A DNA stretch of 64,000 nucleotides from the NCBI GenBank assembly GCA_029891385.1, contig CM057228.1, forward strand, positions 58,535,783 to 58,599,782. The letters are read 5' to 3'. Below the pieces are notes generated by a model that worked only from the letters and a program-made list of their open reading frames with translations, was not told where the DNA came from and ran no database searches. The stretch comes from Erythroxylum novogranatense. Taxonomy: Eukaryota > Streptophyta > Magnoliopsida > Malpighiales > Erythroxylaceae. This document shows, in pieces, positions 35,704-48,173 of the stretch; position 1 is the first letter of the stretch, and every line of letters begins with the position of its first letter. A program made the position numbers and the translations under genes.

Positions 35704-35889
35704 GAAAGTAAGATGAAGCAAAGCAAGACGAAGCAAAAGTAAGACGAAGCAAAAGTAAGACGAAACAAAAGTAAGACGAAACAAAGTAAGATGAAGCAAA
35801 AGTAAGACGAAGCAAAAGTAAGACGAAGCAAAGTAAGACGAAGCAAAAATAAGACAAAGCAAAAGTAAGACCAAGTAAAGTAAGAAGAT
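35704..35889 (+). repeat. 15/16-bp minisatellite, 12 units (B1 LTR)
   Basis: Unit GAAGCAAAAGTAAGAC or the one-base-shorter GAAGCAAAGTAAGAC. The same array has 21 units in the B2 LTR (59169-59497), a direct copy-number difference between sister LTRs. Long leucine/phenylalanine-rich antisense frames here are artefacts. Confidence 0.93.
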
Positions 35890-36357
35890 GCAAAAGATAG
35901 AATTTGACTTTGAAGTCTTCATAAACGTTGTAGCTCTTGAAGTCCTCTTTTGAACCACTCAAAGAATGCCTTAATCAAAAATTTCTAGTGAAAGTTATAG
36001 TTGTTTCCCCGAAGCAGGTTCAGTATGATTGAGGACAAAAATAGATTGGATTCTTTTGATCATAACTCCTTCTCTAGACACCCAAATGAATTGATTTTTG
36101 AACCATTGAATTAGTAAGAAATTTCTATACATCTCTACCCAAAATCATAGTCCTCTGAATCAAATTGAGAAAAATTGAGTGAAAAAGTGGAACGGGTATA
36201 GTGAGTGTATTCTTAGATAGTATAAACTGATGTTATTCTGCTAAACATACTTCAATATTTTGATGATATCTTGAACTGTAGAACTCCAAATGAGAAGATT
36301 TCTAATTTTTGGTAAACTAGAGACATGGAGCTACAAATGGTATGCAGAACTTGGAAT

Positions 36358-36362
36358 CTAAT
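36358..36362. repeat. Left TSD of solo LTR 36363-41039
   Basis: CTAAT is identical to 41040-41044. The undisturbed site can be read in the sister LTR at 59968-59972. Confidence 0.95.
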
Positions 36363-37351
36363 TGTTGGGACCCGATCCGGGAACCGGATCTCAACCGAAA
36401 AATAGGAACGGATACGAAGAACGAGGCGAATTCAAATTGGATAAATTGAATTCGATAACGACAAAGAAAGCGAAAGCGGAAGCAAAGCGAATGCAAATCG
36501 AATACAGAATCAAAAGAAGCAAATCGGAACGGTTACAATCAAAGGCGAAACAGATACGGATCGAATTCAAATTGACAATCCAAGTATACAAATGCAGCCA
36601 AATCGAATAACATAACTAATGTTCGACATCCATGAATACAATACAAAGACAACAACGATTGCGTTGGAAACCTAAAACTAATCCAATGCGAAAATCCGAT
36701 ATAATTTTTTTTCTTTTTCTTATATTTGTTTTTACTCAAACTCAATCAAAACATACAATTTCCTTTTTCTTGGAAATTTTCCTCAATCAATCTCTCATAT
36801 CATAACGAACTTTGTAACAATCATATCAATCGCTAATTCCATCTTTTAAGCATCTAAATCTTATTTTTCTTCTTTTCCAATTTATTTTCTAACGAAAATT
36901 TAAAAGATAACTACGCTTTTGACTAACCAAAACCCAAGGTGTTTAAAAACACTTCTATAATCCCAAACACAGCTAAGAATCATCGGACTCTCCCGTCCGG
37001 AATCCAAACACCAGCAAAACACACGTCTATACCTAATACTTCCATAATTCTCAATTAGTCAACACAACAATCTCATTATCTATATCCAAATCACAATCAT
37101 CATATTTATAATCAATATACAATTCCCATCATTCATAAATGACAATTTCAATCTAATTAACCATTCATAAATGACACAATTCCAGAAATCGAATACGTTA
37201 TACTCAAATCTCTTCCATAACTTTCTTAAATTCACATGTCCAGAACTCATAAAACATTCTCATAATGACTTACACAACACTCTTTAATGGCATTCCCAGC
37301 CCAAATACATAAGATACACTCTGAACAAAAACGAACAAAGGTCTTTACTTT

Positions 37352-37898
37352 CTTTCATCCTATCTCCTGCACGAAACCTGGAGATGGGGATGAAAGAAAG
37401 TAGCTATCTGATTTCGATGGATAACACATTTATAAATTGAAAAATAAGCAAAAATCATTTTTTTTCATAAACTTTTTGCCAAAAGGCTTATTTTTTCAAA
37501 CTTTACAACTTTTCAAACATTTTCCTCAAATCTTTCAATATTTTTCAAACTTTTTATAATAAATTTCACTTTTTTATTTCTCAATTTTAAACATGAATGC
37601 AGCACACTGAAACAAATCAAAAACACGTAACATATAAAAATGGTGCGGTTCGGTCCGAAGCAGAGCGTCTTTACACATTCCGCATAGCGGTCACATGCAA
37701 AGTGAACAAAACGTTCTACACTTTTCCGCATAGCGGTCCAGTGTAGCCGTGAAGGAGTCCAAAATCGAGACTCCGTGCCACTAGCGGGCGTAGGAGAAGG
37801 TTATAAGCGAATAGAGGCAAAGGTAAGCGACTCACGAGGACCTAACCAAACCCACTTAATCACATAATTCACACTTGAAAACGGATTGCCCGAAGGCA
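37352..37898 (-). other. Structured hairpin block, copy in minus-strand solo LTR
   Basis: 45-nt hairpin at 37352-37396. Nested stem CTACACT (37716-37722) with AGTGTAG (37740-37746) around CCGC-ATA-GCGG; a second, diverged copy of this hairpin lies just left (about 37669-37700). GGAGTC/GACTCC follows at about 37754-37772. A sense-strand TGCC-TTCG-GGCA hairpin lies at 37887-37898. Confidence 0.72.
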
Positions 37899-39994
37899 CA
37901 TTTTGAAACTTTATTTTCACACATTCACATAATGCATACAATTCAATCACTACAATCCATTCAATCAATTCAATCAATTCAACAATTTTGCATAATTTAT
38001 CAATGCATACACAACAAATGAATTTTTCAGAAATTTCTACCGAATTCATTAAATCATTTGAAAACAATGAATTTAAACTTGTACTAATTTCTCATAAATC
38101 ATTCGGAAATCATATTTTCAAACATTAATCAACATTGTTTTCAAACATTTACAAAAACAATAATTTATCAAAAAATCTAATTTTTTTCTTTAAAATTTTC
38201 AAAATTGCATGTATAGCTTACAAATCAAAATATAAATATGCTACCCACCTCGAATTATTGCCAAAAACTTGTTCCATGCTCCAAATTGACCACTTCTTCT
38301 TTCTTCCTTCCAATTTAAAAATAACCTAAGCCATACATATCCAAATTCAACATCATAAAAATCAAAATCTTCAAAATTAACTATAGGAAACCCAAATTCA
38401 TCACTTCTAAAACCAGAATTTCTAAAATCCCCAAATTCAAAATTTTACCTAAACCAATTCACTCAAATTCAATCTCATTAATAACTTAATTTTCAAAATT
38501 GATGTCATAATTCATCAATTCATACTAATTTCAAGATATTTAAATCACCAATTTCAAAAATCTCCAAATCTCAAAATTGACCTAAACCAATTTATCTAAA
38601 TTCAATATCATAAATAACAATTTCTTCAAAATTGATATCATATTCCACAAACCCACACTGTTATCTATAATTCTAAACCAATAATTCACAAAATCCCCAA
38701 ATTCAAAATTTAGGCATAATCCCTAACTCACATAAATCTAAAATTAAATCAATTCATCATGAAATCACCAAAAATTGATCATGAAATTAACAAACCCATA
38801 CAATTCTCCATATTTCTAAACCAAAGTTCGAAGAAAAACTCAAAGATAAAACAATTTCTCTTACCTTTTTCTTCTCAATTTTCAGATTTTTCAAAGCCTC
38901 ATGGGAAGCCTTCCTCATTTTCTCTCTTTTCCTCTTGAAATAAGCACAAAAATCATTTTGTAAGCTTGGAGAAAATCAAAAACCTAGTTTTCCTCTCTTT
39001 TCTCTTTCGTTTTCTCACAACCGAAACCCATTCATTCTTTCTCATCTTCTTATCTTATTCCTTCTTCTTATTTCTTCTTTCCTCCTCTAGAAACATCGTG
39101 ACTCTTCCTTCCCCAAACGACATCTTTATAATATAAATAATGCCATGTCATTTAAATGGTAGATAAATGACCATATTGCCCCTCCATTTAAAGCTTAAAG
39201 TCATGCTTACTTGCAGGTTTGATTCGCACTATCAATTTGAAGGAATTTATCAAAACTTCCTTCTAGAGAAATGTTCCTCTATGTCTTAATTTCATAATGC
39301 CACAAGAATCATCCAATTCGGAGCACTACATCAAAAGTTATGCGCAAAATATTTCGGGTTGTTCATATTCTAACACATTTTCCAGCACGTTATTTCCATC
39401 CAGAAATTAAATTTCTTAATCCCAAAATTGACATTCGATGTCTTCATAACAATTGTAGCTCTATTTCTCTAGTTTAATTCAAAACAAGAATGGCCTCATT
39501 TCGATTACCAGAGCAAAAGTTATACTCAAAATACTTTCAGATATTCCTAATCCAAAAACTGCACTCTAATCCGAACTTCCATTCAGAATTTGATGGTCTT
39601 AGGGGCAAATTTGACATTTCATTTCTTCATATGATTTGTAGCCCCATGTCATAATTTTATTTCGGCTCAAGAATCACTTCAATCGGATCTCCACAGATCC
39701 CGAATTTCTCAAAAATACTGAACTATGTTCGAAAAATTTCCTAACTCACTTTGATTATTTTAATTAACCTTAATTCAATCTCAAAAATTCACAAATTTCT
39801 CGTAAAAATGAAATTCACTGTCTTAGGAATCCAACGCTTTGAGAATCAACTCAATCGGATGTCGGACAGAAAAGTTATAAGCAAAAGATTGGAAAATGGT
39901 CATATTTCCTAAAATCTAAAAAAAATAATTAAATAATCCGAAAATAATAATTAAAAAATTAATTAAAAAATAAAAATAAACTTAACTCTCCTCA

Positions 39995-40016
39995 CTAGGG
40001 CGACGTATCGCCCTAG
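39995..40016 (-). repeat. Perfect 9-bp-arm palindrome in a family G LTR
   Basis: CTAGGGCGA and TCGCCCTAG flank CGTA. It is a GC-rich island in surrounding A/T-only sequence, located where the plus-strand solo LTR has its own, unrelated hairpin tandem (11210-11290). Confidence 0.85.
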
Positions 40017-41039
40017 CGAGAGAGCTTCTGACGTTTTTTTTTCAAATATATATATATATATGGTTATATATATATATCTGATTTTTTTTTCAAAAATTGT
40101 AGCTCATGATTTCGAATTCCAAATTTGACAGATTTGGTCTCTATGGAAAGCTTGAAGGAAGCTCTACAACTTCCATGAAGAACTCAAAAATCAATTTTGT
40201 CTCTAAAGGGGTCAAAAATTCAGTCAAAGGTACTGTCCCAATTTAATATAAACCTAAACAATATTTAACTTTGAAAATTTATATCTTTCAACTCCAAATT
40301 TCGAACACCTCATATTTTATATCACTGCGAAGCTTGGAAAGTCCTCTACAACTTTCATGAAGGACATAAAAATCAATTTGGCCTCTAAGGAAGTTAATTT
40401 TTCAGTCAAACGTTCTGTCCTCTAATAATCATGCTAAAACTATAACATAAACTTGTAAAAATCATAACTTAGTATTCCTTAATCGAAAAATTACATACTT
40501 TATAGCAAATAAAGATCAAATCAAATCCTTCAACTTTCATGAAGAACTTCAAGGCTCAATTAACCTCTAACTAGGTAAATTTTTTAGTCAAAGCTTCAGT
40601 CCTAACATAAGTCAACCTATAACACGCCTAAACTTTGACTGCTCATAACTTTCACTCCTGATATCAAAAAATTGCAAACTTTATGGCGACAGAAAGCTCT
40701 CAATATAACCTACAATCTTCATGTAGAACATTTTCTCAAATTTTGACTAAATCAAAAGTCAACTCTCAATGGCCAAAAAGTCAAACTTTCATATTTTCAT
40801 ATTTTCACACTTTTTCTCTTTATTTCTTGATTTCTAACTAAATTTTCAATTTCTCATCCACTTAAACTTGTATAATCAATACAAATCTATTCAATTTCAA
40901 AAATCATCAAACTCCATCAATTCTTTTTCTCATCAATTTTCTTAAAACATAATCACATCTATTACAAACTTCATATGCAAGCTTACTTATTTCATACTTT
41001 TTATATTTCTAAAATTCACTTAAAGATCGGGGTCCAACA

Positions 41040-41044
41040 CTAAT
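41040..41044. repeat. Right TSD of solo LTR 36363-41039
   Basis: CTAAT, partner of 36358-36362. Confidence 0.95.
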
Positions 41045-41689
41045 TCAGTCTCTAAGATGTTAAAATTTCAGATGGAAGATGTGCATAGTACATTGTTTTA
41101 AACAAGAGCAATCCGAAACTGTTTGAGCTATATCTTTCTAATTACCAAACCAAGTTGAGTGATTTTGGTGCCAATAGATCCATAAGACATAAAGGAATAC
41201 TTTTCTAGAAGCGAGTATGACCCAATTACTTCAGCTTCACTTTCTGATTTAATGTGAATAATAGACCCGAAAGGGGTGACTTAAGGATGAGTTTTGATAT
41301 GAGAATGATCTTGTGATAAAATTGATGGATTGATACCCAGGGTTGTCATGAACATGTATTGTACATATTTCATTGCATTCATGTGCATGATTAAGCACCT
41401 GGAAGACGTTGCCTGAACTTCCAGGCAATAGTTTCGAGAGCAACCAGTGAGTAACCTAGACGGTTTCTCTCAATTATTGTTTGCTTATAATTATGTTTTG
41501 AATAATGAATGAATGTGATTTGATTTTGAATTTCGGATAGAAGGTCCGATGATTGTGTAATGAGGATTAAAATATTGAAGTACTGCTTGAATGTGAATGT
41601 GAGACTTATGTGTTTTATCAAGTAATTGATTGTGTTACATGCATTTAATTCATGAATGCATAATCAGATAATGGAAGTTGGGACTAAGG

Positions 41690-41845
41690 CAGCCAACGAT
41701 CAGAGCTTAAAGCTCAATGTGTGGAAATGAGCCTCGAGCTCAAAAGTGTTTCAGAGCCTCAGGCTCAACGTGTAATGAGCCCAATATCCTCATCGGAGAA
41801 GGGGCCGTATAAATGAGCTCAGTATCCAAAATAGATACGGGACAG
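41690..41845 (+). repeat. Hairpin cassette array in B1 LTR
   Basis: Three 13-base palindromes in a row: GAGCTTAAAGCTC (41703-41715), GAGCCTCGAGCTC (41729-41741, one mismatch) and GAGCCTCAGGCTC (41754-41766). They are followed by ATGAGC units with GTATC/GATAC (41822-41838). The centres and arms differ but the GAGC/GCTC frame is kept. Confidence 0.8.
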
Positions 41846-42155
41846 TTCAAGCACCCATTCACAACAACGTAACAATTGAAAAATGTCTCATGAGCATTTC
41901 ATATGCATCTTGTTAAGTATGTTTGATTGAGTGAAATACAAAATTGCTTATGCTTAAGTGAAAGTGTGTTACTCATGTGAAATGCAAAATTGTGAAATAA
42001 TTGTGATATGAATTGATTTGTTGCATGAATTGAGTAAACCATCGATGATGGTTACCTCATTGAGTTCTCAAAACTTACCAAAATTGTAACATTGTCTTTT
42101 CAGGACCGAGGGACGACTCTAGCTATTGAGAGGCTTTATTGCCGTGTAGATTGTG

Positions 42156-42780
42156 CCTCAATCTAAGGAGATGCCTCCTAGAGTTCCCGAAAGAAGGGAG
42201 AGGAGGTATAATAGGCTATGAAATCAGGGAGCTGTGGACTTCCATGACAGCATAGACCCTACTGCACAGCTCCCTGCTGAGGCCGAGGGATGGTTAGTGA
42301 GGACAAAAAGAGTATTTGATCAAATGGACTGCGAGCCTGATGAGAGGTTCGATTATGCAGTGTCTTTAATGTAGGGGCCAGCATATCATTGGTGGAAGAC
42401 TGTCCCAGGCAGTACCACCAAGCCTTGTCACTTGAAGTGAGAAGATTTTTTGAGGGTCTTCAGAGATAACTACATGCCTAAGATCTATCTGGATATGAAT
42501 ATGCAGGAGTTGTTGGAATTGAAGCAAGGTAGGATGTCAGTGGCTGAGTATGAGGTCAGATTCAATGAATTGATGGGTTATGCTACTGCTCTGATTCCTA
42601 CAGAAGAAGATAAGGGTAGGAGGTTTGAGAATGGACTTAATATGGAGATCAGAACAAGGTTGGCACGGTCAGACATGGGCACTTTCATTGAGTTGAGAGC
42701 TGCTTCAATTAGAATTGAACAACAAATGAGGGAGAAACAAGCTGAGACTGGGTAAGGGTCTAGAGGAAAGAGGCCTAGTG
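42156..42780 (+). pseudogene. Copy B1 gag, 5' part, interrupted by element 3
   Basis: Chromovirus gag, collinear with 61685-62291. Readable blocks: PPRVPERRERR (about 42172-42205), PDERFDYAV (42336-42365) and the retrotransposon-gag core MSVAEYEVRFNELM (about 42534-42575), continuing to RTRLARSDMGTFIELRAASIRIEQ in frame 42450-42755. In-frame stops lie at 42219-42221 and 42438-42440, both shared with copy B2, plus a TAG near 42373 where B2 has CAG. The start codon region is deleted, and the frame is cut at 42780 by the family G insertion. Confidence 0.9.
42776..42780. repeat. Left TSD of element 3
   Basis: TAGTG is identical to 54429-54433; it falls within the gag codons of B1. Confidence 0.9.
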
Positions 42781-45700
42781 TGTTGGAACCCGATTTTCGA
42801 ACCGGACCCTAACCGAAAAACGGAAAAGACAAAAGTGAAAATGGACAGAAACTTCCGGAAACAAAAAGCGAAGGTCGAACCCGGAAGTGGGCCGAAGCGA
42901 AAGCGGAAGTAAAAGCATAAGCGACATTGAAACAAAAACGGGAACGCAGAAGCGAAGCGAACGAAAACAGATTCAAAAGAACGAAGCACAGTAATTCGAA
43001 TCGAATTCCAAACGAACTGAAACAAACTGAGTGGCAAGATTCCGACATCCATGAAGAAAAACTTTTCGAAACAACGTCGCATTGGATACCCTAAGACTAA
43101 CTTGGTCCAAACTAATCCGAAACCGGTATAAATTTTTTTTTTGTCATTCATTTTCTCTTTAATCAATCGCATACAACTCAAAACAATACAATTTCCCATT
43201 TGGAAATTCTCCCATTCTAATCTCACTATCCTTTGTCATTAGCTCAAAACACTCTTAATCATGCATATTTTAATCGCATCTTTAAAACTCTTAATCTTAA
43301 ACTTATTCTAGCTTGCCATAACCTGATTTTATCGAAAATCAGGCAGCATAACGACTATATTTTGAACAGCCCAAAAATCTGCAGATAAAAAATACACACT
43401 TCTAAAATCACATCCAACCATAAAAACCATCATCGGACCTCCCGTCCGAAATTTCCAGCAGAAACAACGCAAACCAATAACTACACCACTTCAATAATTC
43501 TCAAACCAAAATCTATCATCAGATCTCAATCTCATTCATATACATCTCATGTCAAAATACAAATGCAAGATTCAATCTAATCTACTCATATTCATCAGCA
43601 ATCATAACTCATATCCCAAAATCATACACAACTCAACTATATACATTAATTCATAATTCATGTACATCATCAAACCAAAATGGCATTTTCAAGCCACGAT
43701 ACAAAACCAAATGCCAAAATCTCAACTAACCCTATTACAGAAACATGCAAAACTGATGTCTTGACCGTCTTCATCCGATCTCCTGCTCGAAACCTGGAGA
43801 TGGGGATGAAAGGTGGGGTGACTTGACGACTCAATGGATACCACATTTGTAAAATAAAACATAAGCGAAATCATTTTCACAAAGTTTTGCCCAAAGGCTT
43901 ATTTTTCAAACTTCTCGACTTTTCAAACGTTCATAAATAATTTCAAAGGTTTTTCTCAGTTGAAACCCTTAACTTTTTATTGCCCAAACTTCTCGAATTC
44001 TTTGTTTTCACACTTCATAAATAACTTCAAAACATGCATGCAGCACATAACAATGCATTACAAAGTGACAAATCAAAAACACATAACATATCAAAGTGGT
44101 TTGGTTCGGTCTAACGAAGCGTCGCACATTCCAAGATAGCGGTCATGTGCGGCGTGTGAACGGAGAGGAGTCCGAACGAGACTCTACGCCACTAGCGGGC
44201 AAGGGAGAAGGCTATCGAGAGGAGACCGGTAATCGACTCTACGGAGGGGACCTAACCAAACTCACATAATTCACATATTCATGATTAAAACAAGCAGATT
44301 GCCCGAAGGCACTTTTCGAAAATTCAAATTTTCATGTCGTGTCTTACTAGATATAGTCACATTCACTAAGCACATAATTTCATATGTCATATAGCAAAAC
44401 ACAAATTCACTAATCAATTTCTTACAAATTCACAATCATTCATCAAACAAGTATGCAACACATTTAATAATTTATCAAAATCATTCATAAAGAATAAATA
44501 ACAACTTTATCAATTCCTTTGAAACATAATTCTCACACATTTAAAATCACAATACACATTTATCATCTAAAATTTAAACAACAATTTTCACCTTTTATTC
44601 AAAACAACAAAATCACCAATCATTTTAATTTCTTAAATCAATTTCCAAAAGCATTTCTCTCCTTGATTACCCAAAACATAAATAACAATTTCTTTAAATA
44701 ATTCAAACATAATGAATAGCAATTTCTTAAATCAATTTCCAAAATCCTTTCTCTCCTTGATTTTCCAAAACACAATTTCTTTAAATAATTCAAACATAAT
44801 GAATAACAATTTCTTATATCAATTTCCAAAATCATTAGAAACAATAAATTTAACCTTTGTAATAATTTTCGTAATTCCGACATTCTCGAAATCTATCAAT
44901 ATTTAAAACTTGTAACAATTTTGAAAACTTTCAAATTAAAAATTTCAATTTCTTATATCATTGAACATATAACAAAATTTCTAAAGTTATTCCAAAAGCA
45001 AGGAATTTATTCATACTAAAATTATAATTTTTTAATCTTTTCCATAAACACTACATTATAAGCAAACCCAAAGAATATTAAGGAATCACAATTTTTTTAA
45101 AACCCTTCTAAAACTATTCGAAATTATAATTCTTCAAACCTTTGCATAAACAATATTTTGTAAACACTTCCAAAAATATTTGGAAATCATATCTTCATAA
45201 ACCCTTCTTTTATAAACAATTTCAAAATGTTAAGAACTTATAATAATAATTTTTTTGAAATATTTTTGTAAACAATATTTTCTAGCTAATTCAAAGTATT
45301 AGAAAATCATAAATTTTTCAAACATTTTCACAAACGATATTTTATAACTAATTTCGAAAGTATTTGGAAATCATAATTTGTTCAAACATTTATAAACCAT
45401 ATTTTTAGAAAAAATTTCAAGAGCAATAAACTTAATCATTCCAAACTTCTAACAATTTTTCAAACCCCTTTGGAAATAGATAAAAGTCGATACTTTCTTT
45501 CTTAGTTTTTTCTTTTTTTTTTAAATGGAAGCATGGCTTATAATCAAATCAATCAAATACAATGTATTCAAACCATTTTGGAAAGTTCCTAGGTCACTCC
45601 AAAATAATGAATTTAATCATCTTTTCAATTTACTTAAAAAAAATCAAAGAATGCAGAAATCAAAACATTTTTATTCACTTATCCGAAACAATTTTAGCAA

Positions 45701-48159
45701 TATGTCCAATCGGTCGAAAACATTTTTGTTAAACATATTTGGTAATTTCTTTAAATACTTCAAACCTAAAGTAATAAAATTTCTTAACAAACTCATTCAA
45801 AAACCATAATTTATAAACTCTTATACTTTCTTGAGTTTTCAAAAGCATACACAAAGCTTATAATTTCAAAAATAAATATGATACCCACCTCGAATCGATG
45901 CTTGAATCTTGTCCTAATCATCAATTTCTCCAATCCTTTCTTCTTTCTTTCAAATAAAAATTTCCTAAACCAATATCATCAAAATTCAACATCATATTAG
46001 ACATAATCCTCAAATTAACTATAGGAAACCCAATTCCAACATATTTTCAAGCTATCTATAGCAAAAATTTCCAAAAACCCCAAATCCCAAAAATTGGGCA
46101 TAAACCCTAACTCATAAAAATCCTAAAACTAACCATCATCATAGCATAATCACTTCAATTAATCATAGATAACTCAATCCCATAACCTTTCCAAGCCACC
46201 TAAACCAATATCTCACTAAAAATCAAAAGATCAAAGTTTTTTGAATCTTACCTTTCTCCCTCATTTTCGGCACTTTCTTGCTCAAGATGAAGCTCTTGAG
46301 TTTTTCTTCACTTTCCCCTTGGAAAGCATCGAAAATCCTTACTTAAAACCCTAAGAATCCGAAACCTAGCTTCTCCCTTCATCTTCTTGCCTCTTCTTCA
46401 TCACCGTCGACTCACTCTTTCATTTCTCTCTTCTTTTTCTTTCTTTCTTCTCTTCTATCGTGTTTCTCCTCTCTTCACTGCCGACAGCTACTTGCTTAAG
46501 GGTGCCATGTTATTAAATGACAACCAAAAGACCATAATGCCCCTCCATTTAAGTTAATTTCCAAAGTTACCCCTGCACAGAATCTTGAAAAACTGATAAC
46601 TTACGTCCTGATTTTGAGTGTCTAAACAAAATAATTTGGCAAAACTTTCTTCTCAAGAATTGTTCCTCTATGTCTCCTCTTTAAACATGATACCAAAATC
46701 ACTCAATTCGGTTCAGAATTGAGGAAGTTATGGCCAAAATACGTACAGACCATACAAAACCGCGACTGAACAATAACACTAACTTCGACTCAAAAATTGA
46801 CAACCTTAGGGACTAAATTGAAACTCGATCCCTTCACATGATTTATAGTCCCATATCTTAATTTTATGTTGCCTCAAGAATCAACTCAATCGTAGGTGTA
46901 AAGATCAAGATATCTCCAAATTACTGAACCATGCTCAGAAAATTATCTAACTCATAACCTTTAACCAACCCTCTCATTATGGTTCAATCAATCTCTTTCC
47001 ATTTAATCTCCTAAAAATCATAATTACTCCTGAAAGAGTAGCTAAATGTATTAGGAATCCAACTCTTTAAAAATCGAATCAATCGGATATCGGATGAAGG
47101 AATTATAAGCAAAAGATTGAAAAAGGGTCGGATCAAAAGCAAAAGAACAGAATCTCAATTATACATATATAATCGAATTTTTCAAAAATAGTAACTCTTG
47201 ATCCTGAACTCCAAATTTGACAAATTTGGTATCGATGGAAAGATAAAAGGAAGCTCTACAACTTCCATGAAGAACTCAAAAATCAATTTCATCTCTAAAG
47301 GGGTCAAAAACCTAGTCAAAGTTACTGTCCTGTTAAACATCACCTAAACAAACTCCAAACTTTCAACATTCATATCTTCCAATTCCCACATCCAAATATT
47401 GCATTCTTTATAGCATCGGAAAGATTGATAGACAAGCTACAACTTTCATGTAGACCACTTACTTCAATTCAGACTAAATCCTCATGACGAGTGGCCTCCA
47501 AGCATAGAACACACAAACCTATACTTAATAGCATTTTCAAAAACAAAGCAAAAGAACCTTATCTTCGAAAAATCATATCTTCCACTCCCGATATCGAAAA
47601 ATTGCATACTTTATGGCGTCGGAAAGATTGACATACAAGCTACAATTTTCATTAAGGCCACTTTCTCCAATTCAGACCACAACCTTACGACGATTTGACT
47701 CAAAACATGGCACACACAAACTTACCTTATGAACATTTTCAAAACACAAAGCAAAATACACTAACTTCGAAAAATCATAACTTTCACTCTCGATATCGAA
47801 AAATATCAAACTTCATGGCTATGAAAAGCTCTCGACAGAAACTACAAGTCTCAAGAAGATTATTTCCTTAAATTTGGCCTAAATCAAAAAGTCAACTTTT
47901 ACTCCAAAAAGTTAAACTTCTATAATTTTATTTCTAAATTTTCACTTCCATTTTAAATCAACTCATTCTCTAACACTTTCATAACCCAAATAAATTTACT
48001 CAAATATCAAAGTCATCAAAACTAATCGATTCTTTTTCTCATTAAATTTTTCTTAAATTCATCAAATTTTCTTAAATTCATAAATTTTCTCACCAATTTC
48101 TTTCTCATTTAAATTCATTTTAATATTTCTAATTTTCACCAAAAGTTCGGGGTCCAACA
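42781..48159 (-). mobile_element. Element 3, 3' LTR
   Basis: Collinear with 49036-54428 throughout, with scattered substitutions and small indels, e.g. the hairpin region 44100-44230 versus 50350-50490, where this copy has lost several short segments. Frames that recur in both LTRs (e.g. 45525-45809, and the antisense U5 frames at 42705-43226) are duplicated non-coding sequence. Confidence 0.93.
43769..44311 (-). other. Structured hairpin block, copy in element 3 3' LTR
   Basis: The 44-nt hairpin is at 43769-43812. The outer stem has arms CGCACAT (44123-44129) and ATGTGCG (44145-44151), a compensated T-A to C-G change relative to element 1 (TGCACAT/ATGTGCA). The inner CCGC is degraded to CCAA. 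The sense-strand TGCC-TTCG-GGCA hairpin lies at 44300-44311. Confidence 0.7.
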
Positions 48160-48173
48160 TTTCTCCCCCTCTT
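48160..48173 (-). other. Polypurine tract of element 3
   Basis: Minus strand AAGAGGGGGAGAAA directly before the 3' LTR. Confidence 0.9.

Larger units (their letters stand above)
36363..41039 (-). mobile_element. Family G solo LTR, minus strand (4,677 bp)
   Basis: Plus coordinates run from TGTTGGGACCCGATCC to GGGGTCCAACA, flanked by a perfect TSD (CTAAT). The empty site is present in the sister B LTR at 59961-59985. No interior adjoins it. On its sense (minus) strand, from 41039 leftward: four ~180-bp modules (about 40790-40090), a perfect hairpin (39995-40016), three more modules (about 39790-39230), a purine-rich promoter/leader zone (about 39180-38850), the structured block (37898-37352) and a hypervariable pyrimidine-rich end. 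Non-coding. Confidence 0.95.
34203..42155 (+). mobile_element. Copy B1 5' LTR, split by a family G solo LTR; 3' end deleted
   Basis: Starts TGTAACATCCCATTACC; the two pieces (34203-36362 and 41045-42155) align end to end with the single LTR at 57662-61500. The right piece lacks about 70 bp found at 60333-60400. At 42153-42155 (GTG) the LTR jumps straight into gag sequence matching 61685 onward. This removes about 535 bp: the LTR end, the primer-binding site and the gag start. B1 therefore cannot prime reverse transcription. Hairpins at 41703-41715, 41729-41741, 41754-41766 and 41822-41838 lie near its end. Confidence 0.88.

Noticed and set aside
39961..40090. AT-only stretch with TATATATA as a possible promoter or MAR
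   Set aside because: Low-complexity AT runs are common throughout these LTRs; nothing specific supports a promoter here.
42705..43226. 173-codon minus-strand frame, and its relatives at 48984-49337 and 12142-12642
   Set aside because: They cover the pyrimidine-rich U5 end of family G LTRs, with F/S/R-biased composition and no family motif. Presence in both LTRs reflects duplication, not coding conservation.
45525..45809. 94-codon frame repeated at 51795-52079
   Set aside because: Both lie at the same place in the two LTRs of element 3, antisense to the element; no recognisable domain and absent from other family G LTRs.
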